NCBI GenBank assembly: GCA_024305405.1
Contig: JAKNDB010000105.1
Span: 2,356,001 to 2,420,000, forward strand
Origin: Dirofilaria immitis
Lineage: Eukaryota; Nematoda; Chromadorea; Rhabditida; Onchocercidae
Direction: 5' to 3'
Length of the DNA: 64,000 nt
Part shown: positions 48,635 through 61,048 of the stretch, piece after piece
Layout of the letters: each line of letters starts with the position of its first letter
How positions within the stretch are numbered: position 1 is the first letter of the stretch
Translations under genes and position numbers: made by a program
The notes under the pieces: generated by a model
What the model was told of the DNA's origin: nothing
The model's database searches: none
The model's input: the letters and a program-made list of their open reading frames with translations, nothing else

Positions 48635-48642
48635 TATAAAAG
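48635..48642 (+). promoter_or_regulatory. TATA-box-like element
   Basis: tataaaag lies 45 nt before the ATG at 48680, the right spacing for a short 5' UTR. An ATG at 48660 opens a 7-codon upstream ORF whose TGA stop overlaps the 48680 start codon (ATGA), which could dampen translation. Confidence 0.4.
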
Positions 48643-48679
48643 CGAGAGAAAAGTTTTCTATGAAAGAATTCCGTGAGAG

Positions 48680-48940
48680 ATGATATTCTGGAAATTATTA
48701 ACCATATGGCTATTTATTGGATCAATATTGGCTAAGATGAATCGAATTTCATTCAAACCAACCATCAATGAAACCCTTTCCTTACATTATATAAATATTC
48801 CTTTGCATTTTCACAAATTCCTTCACGTACTGAATACTTCCGAAATGAGCGCTATATTACAAAAACGACTTGATTCACACTTTAATCGTCTCAAATCCAA
48901 CATCAGTCGTTATTCTCAGTTCAATTCAAGTGGAAAATAA
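48680..48940 (+). CDS. Candidate small secreted protein, 86 residues
   Basis: Single-exon ORF. The N-terminus (MIFWKLLTIWLFIGSILA) looks like a signal peptide with a small residue at the cleavage position; after it come a neutral to basic chain with many Asn/Ser and no cysteines, ending SQFNSSGK. No family was recognised. A TATA-like box 45 nt upstream supports expression. It is divergent from the unidentified minus-strand gene at 48.0-48.4 kb. The ORF is short enough that chance remains possible. Confidence 0.4.
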   Translation: MIFWKLLTIWLFIGSILAKMNRISFKPTINETLSLHYINIPLHFHKFLHVLNTSEMSAILQKRLDSHFNRLKSNISRYSQFNSSGK

Positions 48941-51900
48941 TTGATTAAAAAGAATCAACATTAAATTTTTGATATAGTCGAGAAATCCTTCGTGATAATT
49001 CTTTTAGAACAATTCTTTACACTAAACTTGTATTTACTTGCTTATTATTTGTCTAAAGATACTAACTATTTGTCAGTGGAATTTATGATTTTGGCATTAT
49101 TGCATATAACGCTTTCCTAAAATCTGAAATTTTTCAGTATTTTAAAAACTAAGACGATTATTAAATATTACTCAAAGCTTAGAACTTTGATTATACTAAT
49201 CAAATCAAAAATTTCATCAGCGATTTTTGTTGTGTCATTGGAAATTATAACCATAAATACATTTTTTTTATTTAGAACGTTGAAGTTTGATGGCTTCATT
49301 CGTAAAAATTTTTTCTATTGCGTCGGAGATAATCCGAACTGAATGAATTTTAAAAATCTTTATTAACAATTTCAATCTCAATTTATATAGATGTATGCAG
49401 GGTATGACACATTTCAAAGAACATCATGTCCAGTGAGCAAGAAAACAAAGATTTTAAATAAAAATTCATTAAAATAAAAACTGACTGACAACCATTTATG
49501 CCACCATGATTGAGCTGTTTTTATCTTTATCAGTTACAAATATTCTGAATTAATCAGTGGAAATCATTTCATGATTAGTAATCGCTTCTAATTTTTATTT
49601 GAAAGAGAAAACGAAAAGAGAGACCAATGCACACAAACGAAACACTTAATGGGAAACTTTTTTAAATTTAATTAGAGAAAACTTCATTAACTTATCATTA
49701 TCATAATAATAATATAAATGTCAAGCGATGTTTGATTTCAAAATTTCCAGTAGTTTGGAAGCAGGTTTGATTTAATTAGCATTCCGCCTATTCGAATTTT
49801 CAGTATTATTCCCAGAACTAACATTATATTTATTTTTTTGTAATATTTTTGAGCGAAATTAAATTAATGTTTATGAAAACCTAACGGAATTGTATCTTGA
49901 ACAATTACATAATACCAGAGAGTGCAGTAGCAATAATTGAAAAAATTATTACATTTTTAGTGAGGAAAAATTAACCATTCAATTTTGAGTAACCTTTTGT
50001 TCTATAATTTTATCTTATACCAAAATTAAAAGTCATTTGGATGGAAATATTTGCTTTGAATCTATAATAAACTGTACCAACAAAATACGTTGGCAGACAT
50101 TTTCTATCAACACAGAAAAATTGGAATAGATTATTCACTATTTGAATAAAGCAGCTGAAAAAATCAACAAATCTAAAGTTGAGAAATATTTCATCCATAA
50201 AATATTATGGTATGGAAAATATATATATATATATATATATGGATCAAGAATTAGGCCTAAAAATTAAATTGAAAATCACAAAATGATTGTAAAAATGCCC
50301 TTCGCTGTTTGCATTATTACTGATACGTGAAGAATATTGCATTTCACTCAAAGAGAAAATATGCAGAAATGAATCATATTAAAACTTTCCGAAGCTTTCT
50401 AAATTTCTGAAGAAATAAAATCAGCGAAAAAATATCTAGAACTTAAAATTTTCGGTCCTCACAAGATCATCTGCAGTTGAAAAGCCTCTTATCACTCCTT
50501 CCTTCGGATTAAAATAAATAAGTTATACGAGCATAAGTTCTTCACTTATATCCAAGTTTTAAATATAAATCAGCTAAAAAGTCTTAATGAATTGTTAGAT
50601 TCAAAATTTGATTTCTAACTTAAGTGAAAAATATTATTTCACATTGATGAATAGACCACTTAAAAATTAAGCTTATGGCAAGCTCGGATAATGAATTCGA
50701 ATAGCTGCCAGGTCACGAATTCTTGCTAACCATTCAATTTCAACAATGGACAATAAATAAATCAAGAGGTTTAGACTCAGAGTGATTAAATTTAAACGAA
50801 TTTTGCATATCAGAAATATTGTATTTGGTAAAGTAAATAATTAAGCGATATTGTCCAAAGAAATAAGCGTCGGATAAATTCATTTCAAATAAACTATATA
50901 ACATCTGAAAATCGATCAGTTCTGATGGCTTAAAACTTCGAAAACTCAACTTTGAACTTCCTCTCAATTGATGACGCAAGTGTTAACTATTCTGACTGTT
51001 ATAGAATAATGATTTTTGTCTAAATTGAAGCTTTGTTCGCATTTAAAAACTCTTAAAACCATCAAAAATCTACAATAGCATCAATGGGAACTTTAAAAAA
51101 CACTAATCCTTCCTTTTGGAATTTTTTGTTGATCCTTAGTTTATTAACTAATATTTGCTTCATACACCCACAAACGATGAAACTTATATCTTGGCGAAAA
51201 GCAGATACATTTAAATATGATTTCATTCGATCTTTATTAATTTCAAATTAAACTTTATCAAGTTCCACCAAATAACAATAACATGATAACATTGTCCCAT
51301 AAAAATGGTTGGTACATTGATAATTGAAGACATATTAATAATTGAAGATTTTCAAGAAGAGGCTTGATTTGCGATATTAGGTGATAATGTGATGCAGAGT
51401 GAAAAATTGGTATGATGGGTTATAATAGTTTGGCAAAATTGCATCTGTGGACCAATGGAAAATATCTGTTTAAGCGCTAAGTTGGTACAGCAGATTTGGT
51501 GTCAGTAGATTTGTTGACAGTCAGTAAGTGAACATATTATTTTGAACGCAATAGCCGAATAATGTTTGGCTCATCTTTGCCTGTTTGGTTTAAGCTTATC
51601 ATCCCACGTAGAATCATGTCTCTCGATCAATTGTATCATTCCAGTTTCCTAGAACGTTCATCAATGGAATGAGAGAAAACCAACTTGGTAAGTTTCTTTT
51701 TCTCTAATTAATGATTAATTAAGATCGAAATAATGGGAAATATCGCGAGATACCGCAAATCAAATCGGGAATGAAGCAGCTGAGTAGTGAGAATGAGTTA
51801 AGAAAGCATTTGTTTTGCCTTATTCCAAATACGGGCTTAGATTGTTTATAGAATTTCGATATAAGCAACTACTCAAAAGTAGAATAATGGTTGTTTCTTT

Positions 51901-53402
51901 TTTGATAACTCGAACAAAATTTATCAAGAGGATAACCAGATTCTTTTAATGAATACACTCATACTGAATCACGATTTCAATTCAGTTTCTGGATTTTGAA
52001 ACCTCAACTCCTGTCGATGTTTCGTCTTACTTGATGCCAAAATTAAGATTTCGTGGAACAAATTAATTTCCAATAATTTATTACAGTAGTATCTAAATCA
52101 CATCTATCATTCCGCTCATTGCTTCTCTAATTTGAAAGGAAGGAAAACCTGGCATTTTGTGAACAATCTCGCTTCCCAGCTTCATTCAGGATACTTCAAA
52201 GCAGTTTAGAATGAAATAAACATCCTGGTTGTTCCCTCATTTCGCTATTCTTCCTACTCTAATCACATAAGGGACCTCTTAGTATCATGCCCGCACACTT
52301 ATGACTAAAAATATGCTTAGTTTATGCCATTCGACTTTATATTTTGAAATGTAATGATTCTGACCAGGTGCTTTTGTTATTTAATTATTTATTAAACTCT
52401 GATTATCGCATAAAGAAGAAAGAAATGTTTTAAAAATTTTCCTTCAAGTTTTTAAAAAATTATTGGCACGAATTCCCAAATAGAAGTATATTGGCAATTT
52501 CCAACGAACATTCGGTTACGTCTTTGTATTGCTTTCCTTTCCCATTAGAAATTAAATTATTAAAGAGAAGTTTTCTTGCAAATTCCTTTTTTGCTACAGT
52601 GCTCAACAACGACAACAATTTTTCATTAATAAATCGACCTCGATTTTTTATTCGCACTTTCATCACAATAACTCATTAGAATTTCTATCTTTATGCATAA
52701 ACGTAAAGGTTGATTTTTATGGAAGAAAAGACAATAGAAACAAGTATTATCCTACCTAATTCGAAGTAAATTTTTGAAATCTTGCTTTAAAAGTCATTAA
52801 GTTATATGAAAAACATTTAAGCAAAGCAAAAATCGAAAATAATATACAATGAACTGAAAAAAAAAAAACGAATATTCAGATGATTCAAAAACTTCAAAGT
52901 TTATTGCAATGCGCTAAAAACATTAGATTTTTTTTGAAAATTTATGCAACTAAGTGGCAAGAAGTGTTGGATAGAAAAGAAATTATTAAATAATGTTGTT
53001 AAGAAAAATAAATCAATCTCAACAGAAAAATTTGACAAAATATTTCTTTAAAATTATTAATCATCCCAGAAAAGTTAGTTTCAGAGTAAAATAAATAAAC
53101 GCTAAATATAATCAACTTCAACCTTTTAATATGATTGCGTAATGAACTAAATAAATCAAACGGTTTAAAAACAAACGGCGATACATTAATTCGTCATATA
53201 TAACAGTTTTTGCTAAAAAGATTGTTTCCTGTATAAAGCAACTCACATAAATCATTGAATAGCAAATATTTCAGGTTTTGAAAGTTTGAGCCAAATTGTT
53301 CCAATGCTTAAATTGAGAAATTATTTAAAACAAACAATTGTCTTTCTCCATGATTCGATAAAAACTTTTATTCCTTAAAAATTTATAGAGACATGGACCA
53401 GG
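48941..53402. other. Intergenic region, about 4.5 kb
   Basis: No supported gene. It contains the (AT)11 repeat at 50219-50240 and a 79-codon minus-strand ORF at 50740-50979 that was not accepted for lack of splice or start context. If the last CTF4 exon is not at 53403, its 3' end could lie here. Confidence 0.45.
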
Positions 53403-56400
53403 TCAAAATCTCACCTGTTTTTCTTCAGTATTTAGAAGCCGAAATTGTCTGATAGCATATTCTAGGAAATCATCACTTCCATCACAATTTGCCCTTAATT
53501 TACATTCCACAGATTCCAACCATAATTTGAATCCCGTTTTCACTTCACTCGATTCTCTAAACGTGTTGATTGGATTATTAAATAGCAGTTTAATTGAGAA
53601 ATTTAGTTGAAAATAAAACAAGTATGATCAATAATAAATTTAAAAAATTAAACAGTAGAAAAAATTCCTGAAATTTATGGTCTACAATATCTGTCTATTT
53701 ATAAATCAAAAATATGCATTCATATATGTATTTAATTATGAATTGTGAAATTTCAGATTATGCGCATATAAAAGTAAAAATATAATTTACTTGGCCTGAA
53801 TAGGCTTCATAGAAAGTGAAGTTTGTCGCGTTTTTGATGGCTGTAATACAGATTGTAATAAACACAATATGAACGAAATTGAATTATAGCATAGAAAAGA
53901 AACATTCATGTGCAAAAAAATTTATTTCAACTATAATGTCAGTTTCAGCTGTTAAAAAATGTCAACTTAAACTTTAGCAACATCAATTTTTTTACATTAT
54001 GAGCAACCTCTATTTTTAGTTTCTTCCGATTGACATTATCATCATTCTTTTCCGCAGAGTAGTTGCAGAGGCCGAAGCTAATGAATCGAAAAAGCTATCT
54101 TCACTTGAACCAAATGTAGTTTGAGATTTCCGCTACAAAATAACAGCACAAATGTGGCTCAAGAAGTGAAGTGAACAAAATATCAGTCTTTAGAAAATGC
54201 ATAAATGAATTATAGTTTGAAAAACTTTAGCTTCTAAATATTTTCTTAATTAGTTAGTTAAAAAAGATATTTCGCTGACACGAAAGCTGTGATATGAAAT
54301 ATCTTTTTTTGAAACAAAATAATGCTCCACTTTAAAGGGATTAGAAGATAGCTTTGGTCGAATAGAAAGAGAGAATGCTGAAGATGATTCGCTACTCAGA
54401 GTCGATACTAATTCATGCATACGTTCATTTTCTTGTTCTGGTTCCTGTCGCACAGTTTTGATAATAAGTTCATCTGAATCGCGTTCCTGCAATTGATGAG
54501 ATTCATTTAAAAAGACCGTAAATTTGAAAAAATTAGAAAATGATGATATAAAATATCTTAAAAATCATCTACTAACAGATTGACCGTCCACTTTTTCGAT
54601 CGCTTGGGCGCTAAAAAATCGTTCTTTTTCTTATCTTCTAACAAAGCATTTCTTTTCGTTCATATTCATCTCTCATTATGTTTTGTTGCGCAGTACTTAT
54701 TCTTCCAATTTCAGCAACCTTTAAATATATTAAGATTGAAAATTTTACATTTTTGAAAAATGGCATGGAAATATTGTTTAACTTCGTAAATTGCTGCAAA
54801 AAAAAATCGGATAACAAATACTAAATGTGATCAAATCATTTTTAGTTGCTACAAGAGATTCCAAAAAGTGATCTTTCATAACTTTGCTTAAGAATGACAA
54901 ATTTTAATCTTAAAACATATCATTTTTGACCAGGAATGCAATATCAATTTAATAGTCAGCATAACCAACCTTTTCCGCAAGTAAAGGATGTCGCGTTTTA
55001 GAAGCAAAATTGCACATAGATTGTACAATTTGTCCGGAATGTGTGTATGCAGCGAATTCAGCTGCACGGCACTGACGATCTGCTTTACATGCAAGTGCAA
55101 ATAATCGAACAACATCTTTTGTGTATGCTGTTGAAATATTCTACAAATTTTTATAGAGATATCAGCAAAAATTTTTACTAATAGATGAACAAAAATAAAT
55201 TCTAATGATTTTTTTTTGTAAAAAGTAATGTGTATTTATAATCCTCTTAAAAATAATAAAAAGGACATAAGCGTACTAAGAACTCGGATTTCTTTTCATT
55301 ATCATCTTCATCGCTTAACGCACATTTTCGAATTTCAGCTAGCAAAAGCTTTTCTTCAAGTTTCGATTTCTCCGAATCCTGGATAGAAAGTTTTCAGCAA
55401 TTAGTCTTTAATTAGAACAAAGAAACTAAAGTTATTTTCCAAGCATTAAACAAAGGAACTATATTATCACAATGAACAGGAATATATAAAAGCACCGGCT
55501 AAGCATATACCTGATTGCATAATGGAAGTTGCCATTTAACAATGGCTGTAACTGAACGACTTTCAACTAAAGGATATTCTCTTCCTCGACAATATATATA
55601 ACGAACTTCACAATGCGGATAATCCATAAAGCTGATCAGAAATATATGATCTGATTTAATTTTGAGATTATTGGTAAAGTCATAAACTGGAATCCAAATG
55701 CCATTAGAGGTAAGGATTCGACAACAAACTGAAAAATCAGAGATAACAGATAAATAACAACAAATGTGATATAATTCCGATTAATCACCAAAAGACCGAG
55801 ACAATTAGAAGTAGTAGAAAAACATTCTCTCAAGTAGCAAACATTCATGATCATTATTAAATTTAAAATTGAAAGAAAAATTTCGAACATAGTTGTTCAA
55901 TTAGATCTGATTGAAATTTGTCCATCTGTTGCAGAAAATCAGTGGACGAGTCTAGCAAAACCTTCTTAAATATTTTAAAAAGCCTCTAATTAATTAAAAT
56001 ATAGTATGGAAAAAGAAACAGTAGCATAAAATGTACATTTGCTATCCATTGCACATAATGTTCCACGATTTGTGTAACCAATCCAATTCAATTTGGCATT
56101 GCGACTCACACTAACAGGAACAGTTTGTGCCAAAGATTGACATTTGTGCCAGCCTTCAGTTTTCATTTTGTAAATAGTTGCTATGAACTAAATTAAAAAA
56201 TAGATAATTCCTATAGCAAAATTTCTTCCAGAATTGTTTGGAGCAAATAAAAAATTTTAAGAAACTTGAAGAAATATACATTAAATTGTGGTTCATCATC
56301 CTCATAATACGCGCCACCCTTCAACATCACAGCAGTAAACATATCGTTGAATGCACACATAGTAAGAAGTGGCCCTAAAAATTTGAGCAAATACACATCA

Positions 56401-59400
56401 AAAAAATACTTACATCGCCTTTTTCTATTTATTTGTTTAATTCACATCCAATTTTTAGAGAATCACTCAAAAAAGATTTGCTAATCATAATGAATTACCT
56501 GAATAACAAAAACCATTTTTGGGTTCCAGCATGTGAGAAAGTTCGAAAATATCGTTGCGATGTGGCCAAAACAAGAAAAGTTTTCCCTATGACTATATTT
56601 TCGATAGATTCACCTTCTGGTAACGTTATTTTCCACTGTCTTGAACCATAATCCCAAGCTTTGATACAATGTACCTGCAGTTCGCTACAAAGCCACTTTT
56701 GCTCATTTCTTTAACTTTATTCATATATTTTCAAAGATGATACCTATTATTTGCTATGATTTTCAATTCTTTTATTCTCGATAGCAGTATGATTTTGCAA
56801 ACTAAGAGAACAAAAGCAAAAGACCTCAAATTCTCCCTTCGGCTTTCGATGCCAATGCAACAATTTCATCAGTCATATCACCAACGGAGAAATTTAATGA
56901 GTTATCGATAATAATCTCGGGATGTACTGAAGAATCGTGCCAATTTATCTGCATTATTAATTACTTTCTCTCCTCGAAGGAAAAAGAAAAAGAAAAAATA
57001 AGCTTTTTTCTAAAAGGCATTGTCCAACATTTCAAAATTGACCAATTTTATTATAACTTATGGTATAACATATTAATGTCTGCTTCATAATGATGACAGC
57101 ATACACATAAACCTAAATTCGTAAGCAGTGTAAAGGTAGCACACTCTAAAATATTAGAAAGTTATTAAGTCCCAGCACCACCTTGGAAATTGAGGATTCG
57201 AAATTCGATATTTATGGCTCTAGCTTTGCTTTTATGCAACGTTATATTTTTCATTTAGTAAGAAATTTAAGAAAAAAGCAAGAACAACTAATTCCAAGTA
57301 TTTTTCAATCGATGGATTCAGAATAAAAAAAGAAAATAAACATAATGTAAAACAAATTTGATATTAGTAATTTACAAAGTTTTTATTTCAGTAATTTAAA
57401 ATACCTCGATTCTTGCGTCATCTCCTTTATATGAACTGATTATTGTACCATAACGATTCCATTTCTGCAAAACATTATCTTTCAAGAATAGTATTAACAA
57501 AGAAATCCGCAATAAACGCACAGAAAAAATTTAGACAGCAAATTTACCAAATATCTCTGTCGCTCATATTCTGGAGTAGAGCCAGTGACGAAAGTTTTCG
57601 GAACAGTCAGTGGTTTGTATGAGATCAAAGGTTCTGTCACTGAGAAAATATAAGGATTTTTCTTGTTTTCATCAGTGATGCCATGGAAATGTCCTTCCTC
57701 ATCAAATCCAAAAGATTTTTTAATTGAACCCAGATCTGCGGATACTAAACAAGATGCAATAAAATTTCGCATCATGGTATGGAGAATCCAAAAACATATA
57801 GATAAACTAAGTAGATAAACTATATACACTGCGAATTTTCATCAGCGACAAAATTTGTGGCAATTCCGTTTTTTCGGATTGCAAATCCAAATCTCTATTG
57901 TTACAATCATTAGGAATAGCCTTCGTCGTGCATTTACTCAGAGAACATATATGCTCCTGCAATAAGTGACATAATAGTATTATAAGACTAGCTATTATTG
58001 TGGTAATGTATACTAAGAAGTGGTAACTCACATTTCACACTCACCAAGTAACTGCAAAACAAGACTACTCATACACCAACAAAATTATTAACCAGTTAAG
58101 GATTAAAAAACTCAAATCCAAAAATTATAGTATTACTTCAGTATCCGCGAAAAACAATGTATCCTGTAACAACTGATGCCAAAACATGGCACAAATCACC
58201 TTTGGTTGTCCATTTATCGCATACTTACTACATGTTAATAAGTCTCCGTTTTCAATTCGCCAAACACAAATCAAGCCATTCATGGTAGATGAGGCCAAAT
58301 ATATTCCACAAGGCGATACACAACATATACTGAACATTTCCTTAAAATACCTTCATATCATTCAATCATTTTATGATAAACTATAAGTTTTCTAAAAAAA
58401 TCCTTAATTTCCTCAATAAGTTGAATGGTTTGTATGACAAAAATTCCTTGTTAAATGAGCATCTAGTAACGAGAATGTAAATGAATTACATATGAATTCG
58501 ATGTAGGAGAAAATTTGGTTGTTTCTTCAAACGAACGTCTGCTGAATTTTTAACACATCCAAGTACTGGAACAAACAGACTATCGCCCGATGGGTCCCAA
58601 CATAGTTGCAGCCTAGAGTTGGATGGCCTACAATGGAAAATTTTAACACTTTACATTAAAATTTATTTTTAAGCAAAACATAGAATATCGCTTACTCGAT
58701 GTCAATAATGCGTGAGCAAATCCGAAAAGTGACTGGTTCTGGAATTTCATTACCCTTCAGTAATAACATATCGAAAACACGTAACATCCCATCAGTTGCT
58801 GTAACGGCCAAATATTCATCTTTCGAGTTAAATGAAACACACATGATTTGTCCATCTATCTCAATACGAACTATATCTCCTGTTTCGAGATTTATGATTT
58901 TCAAAACATGGTCGCTGAAAAAAAGAAAGTATAAGGATTGCATTCGAAAAACATGATGAAGTAAAATAGATAAATTCAATTAACAATTTTTTCGTACAGT
59001 TTAGTATATTCAGAAACATACACAGAACCAGCAGCCAAAAATTTTCCTGATTTTGATACATCAATACTAGATAGATCCAATGAAAAAGTGGTTATTGGTG
59101 TAATCATCCGCAGGAACCTTTCTCGAAACGAGAAACTGTTGACTTCTGGACACCTGTTTGGTCATCTGTATTTGTATATCCAATGTAAATGTCATTTCTC
59201 TTCAAAATCATTTTTTGACAAACAAATATCAGTGACAGTAGAAACCAATGATAATAAGTATTTCATATTTTCTTCCGAAAAGAAAACAACTGCATTGATC
59301 AGTATTTCAATAAAACCATTATATTGAATTTTAACAAAACTAATCTCCAATTTTGAAATTTTCAACCTACTTCAAAAATTCGAACTTAGTAAATCCAAAT

Positions 59401-60172
59401 TTCTTATACGCTTTCTATATACTTTTAGTGATATACATCTTACATGCCAAGCTATTGCACAATGCGTTCTTCCGTTGATATTTTTAGGATAGTATTCGGC
59501 TTCATCCAGCTCATCACCCGTCCAAACCCATATGTCACCATCTGTGCCAACTGATAGAAATGACTAAAATTAAATTACGTAAAACATTATATGTTGTGAA
59601 CCATCATTTATTAATGAGTTCATTCTTTAACTAACTAAGCTGAAATATTATGTCGACAGTACAATATAAGAGGAAATACATCATCAGAAAATCCTTTTGC
59701 TTTTCCATGCTTTTTAAAATAATTTATCAAAAGCAATTCTTACATAACGAAAAAGAAAAGGAATGAAATATACTAAATTCTTCAGATTCAAATGGTAAGG
59801 TTTTACGGAATTGCACTGAATTTCTGTAAACTGATGACTTAGCAAAACAATGTGCTGGACATGTTAGGAAGTTCAAAAAAACCGTGAAAATAACAGGGAC
59901 ATCAATGGATACCGTGATCATTCGATAACTTCAAAAAAAAATCTTGGCATTATTATATATTTAGCGTGGAGTTGTTGGATACGATTTGCATGGAATGATA
60001 TTTAGCATGGAATATTCCTGATAATTGCACGCAAACTTCAATTTATCTAAATTGAAATGAAGTATACGAAGAACACATACCCCGTATTATCGGTAGCACT
60101 TTTATCGACACATAATTGTATGAATCCTTTCGAATGTAGTAGACGTGGCTCCGCGAATTCACCCGAATACAT
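53403..60172 (-). CDS. ctf-4: CTF4/AND-1/WDHD1 replisome adaptor
   Basis: Trimeric hub linking CMG helicase to polymerase alpha, also needed for cohesion. About 21 exons, 5' to 3': 60081-60172, 59444-59563, 59022-59289, 58696-58914, 58490-58627, 58137-58340, 57828-57956, 57548-57744, 57405-57464, 56825-56948, 56499-56684, 56280-56374, 56037-56187, 55511-55728, 55277-55378, 54970-55140, 54577-54718, 54331-54486, 54008-54132, 53791-53840, 53415-53556. About 1,030 residues. Order: WD40 repeats (SVGTDGDIWVWTG, SFNSKDEYLAVTATDGMLRVF, SPCGIYLASSTMNGLICVWR), SepB/CTF4 beta-propeller (LNWIGYTNRGT, VKWQLPLCNQ), helical bundle (RLFALACKADRQCRAAEFA), Ser-rich linker with SNPFK, HMG-like tail (VKTGFKLWLESV, FRLLNTEEKQ). 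Likely missing bases: 60080-60083, 59122, 58545-58551, 57869-57874, 56828-56830, 54649-54651, 54613-54618, about 54055. The junctions near 59.2 and 56.4 kb and the C-terminus are not fully resolved. Confidence 0.9.
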
Positions 60173-60424
60173 CAGTAATGATATTTCAAAATAATAACTA
60201 ATAAACGAAATTCAAATTTGATATCTCAGAAATTCACTCACTAATCTAAACATCTTTTATAATATTTGATTTGCATTGATCAAATTAATAGTTAGACATT
60301 TCACTATACAAAATACTTCCAGTATCTCATTTACTCCAATGAAAGATAAATTGTGCAGAACAGTACGAATGACAATTCAATACACATTATGTAATGGAAA
60401 GAAGGCCCGTGTACTATTCTGATC

Positions 60425-60631
60425 TTAAATTGGAGGGAATATAGACAGTTTTTGTCTTTCTTTAAACCACTGCTCCTTTCTTGTTCTTATAGCATTACGT
60501 AGATATATTTTAGAATTCACTTCATCACTTCTTCGATATCTTTTGCTCTTAGGAAGTGAGGATACTTCACACTCATTTAAATCATTGCTATACAGAAACC
60601 TATACACCAACAATGAGATTGAACGTTTCAT
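60425..60631 (-). CDS. Candidate small basic protein, 68 residues
   Basis: ORF from ATG at 60631 to TAA at 60425, in the gap between the divergent CTF4 and eEF1-gamma genes. It starts MKRSISLLVYRFLYS and has a strongly basic second half (KSKRYRRSDE, RTRKEQWFKERQKL) ending IFPPI. The arginine-rich start followed by basic helices could suit a mitochondrial or ribosomal protein, but no family was recognised. The composition is less AT-driven than the noise ORFs nearby. Confidence 0.35.
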   Translation of the reverse strand: MKRSISLLVYRFLYSNDLNECEVSSLPKSKRYRRSDEVNSKIYLRNAIRTRKEQWFKERQKLSIFPPI

Positions 60632-61048
60632 TCGGCATATGTCAAGATGGCGGAAAGTACAGCGTCGTTGCCCATCGATCACACATGAATCAGATTTGTT
60701 AGGGATTTTTAGATGAGGTGGTGTTGCTTGAAATTGGATGGATTGTCTAGTTCAGGTGACTTTGGCGAATGCATGACTGCATACATTTCGGTCATTACCC
60801 TACGATAACATTAACCAATTCTGGTGTTTCCAAAGAGGTAGAATAAGAAGAATAACTACCAAGACATCATTTACTAACATAGAGAAGATGAGCATGACTG
60901 CGAATGACATTCAAACTGTGCATAGTTCACCATTCTTAGACGGCAGAGAATACAGACTGTGCCATTATGTACTGCTCTAAAAAAATTATACTAATGGATT
61001 ATTTTATTTCAGGACTTGTGTTCAACTCATTGATTTTAGCAGCCAAAA
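60632..61048. promoter_or_regulatory. Upstream region of eEF1-gamma
   Basis: About 400 bp without accepted coding sequence, of mixed composition, between the small basic ORF (-) and the eEF1-gamma start (+). The eEF1-gamma ATG lies 9 nt after attttag, a likely SL trans-splice acceptor. No core promoter element was recognised. Confidence 0.4.

Noticed and set aside
50740..50979. 79-residue minus-strand ORF
   Set aside because: The composition is passable, but there is no splice acceptor, promoter or family match and no neighbour that would explain it.
52460..52679. Overlapping ORFs on both strands
   Set aside because: Complementary ORFs of equal quality in AT-rich DNA with no other support.
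59022..59289. Unbroken reading of this CTF4 exon
   Set aside because: Both the first third and the GAGAAAGG site shift frame. One missing G at 59122 explains the second shift, but the first needs the opposite change or another splice site, so no single reading was claimed.
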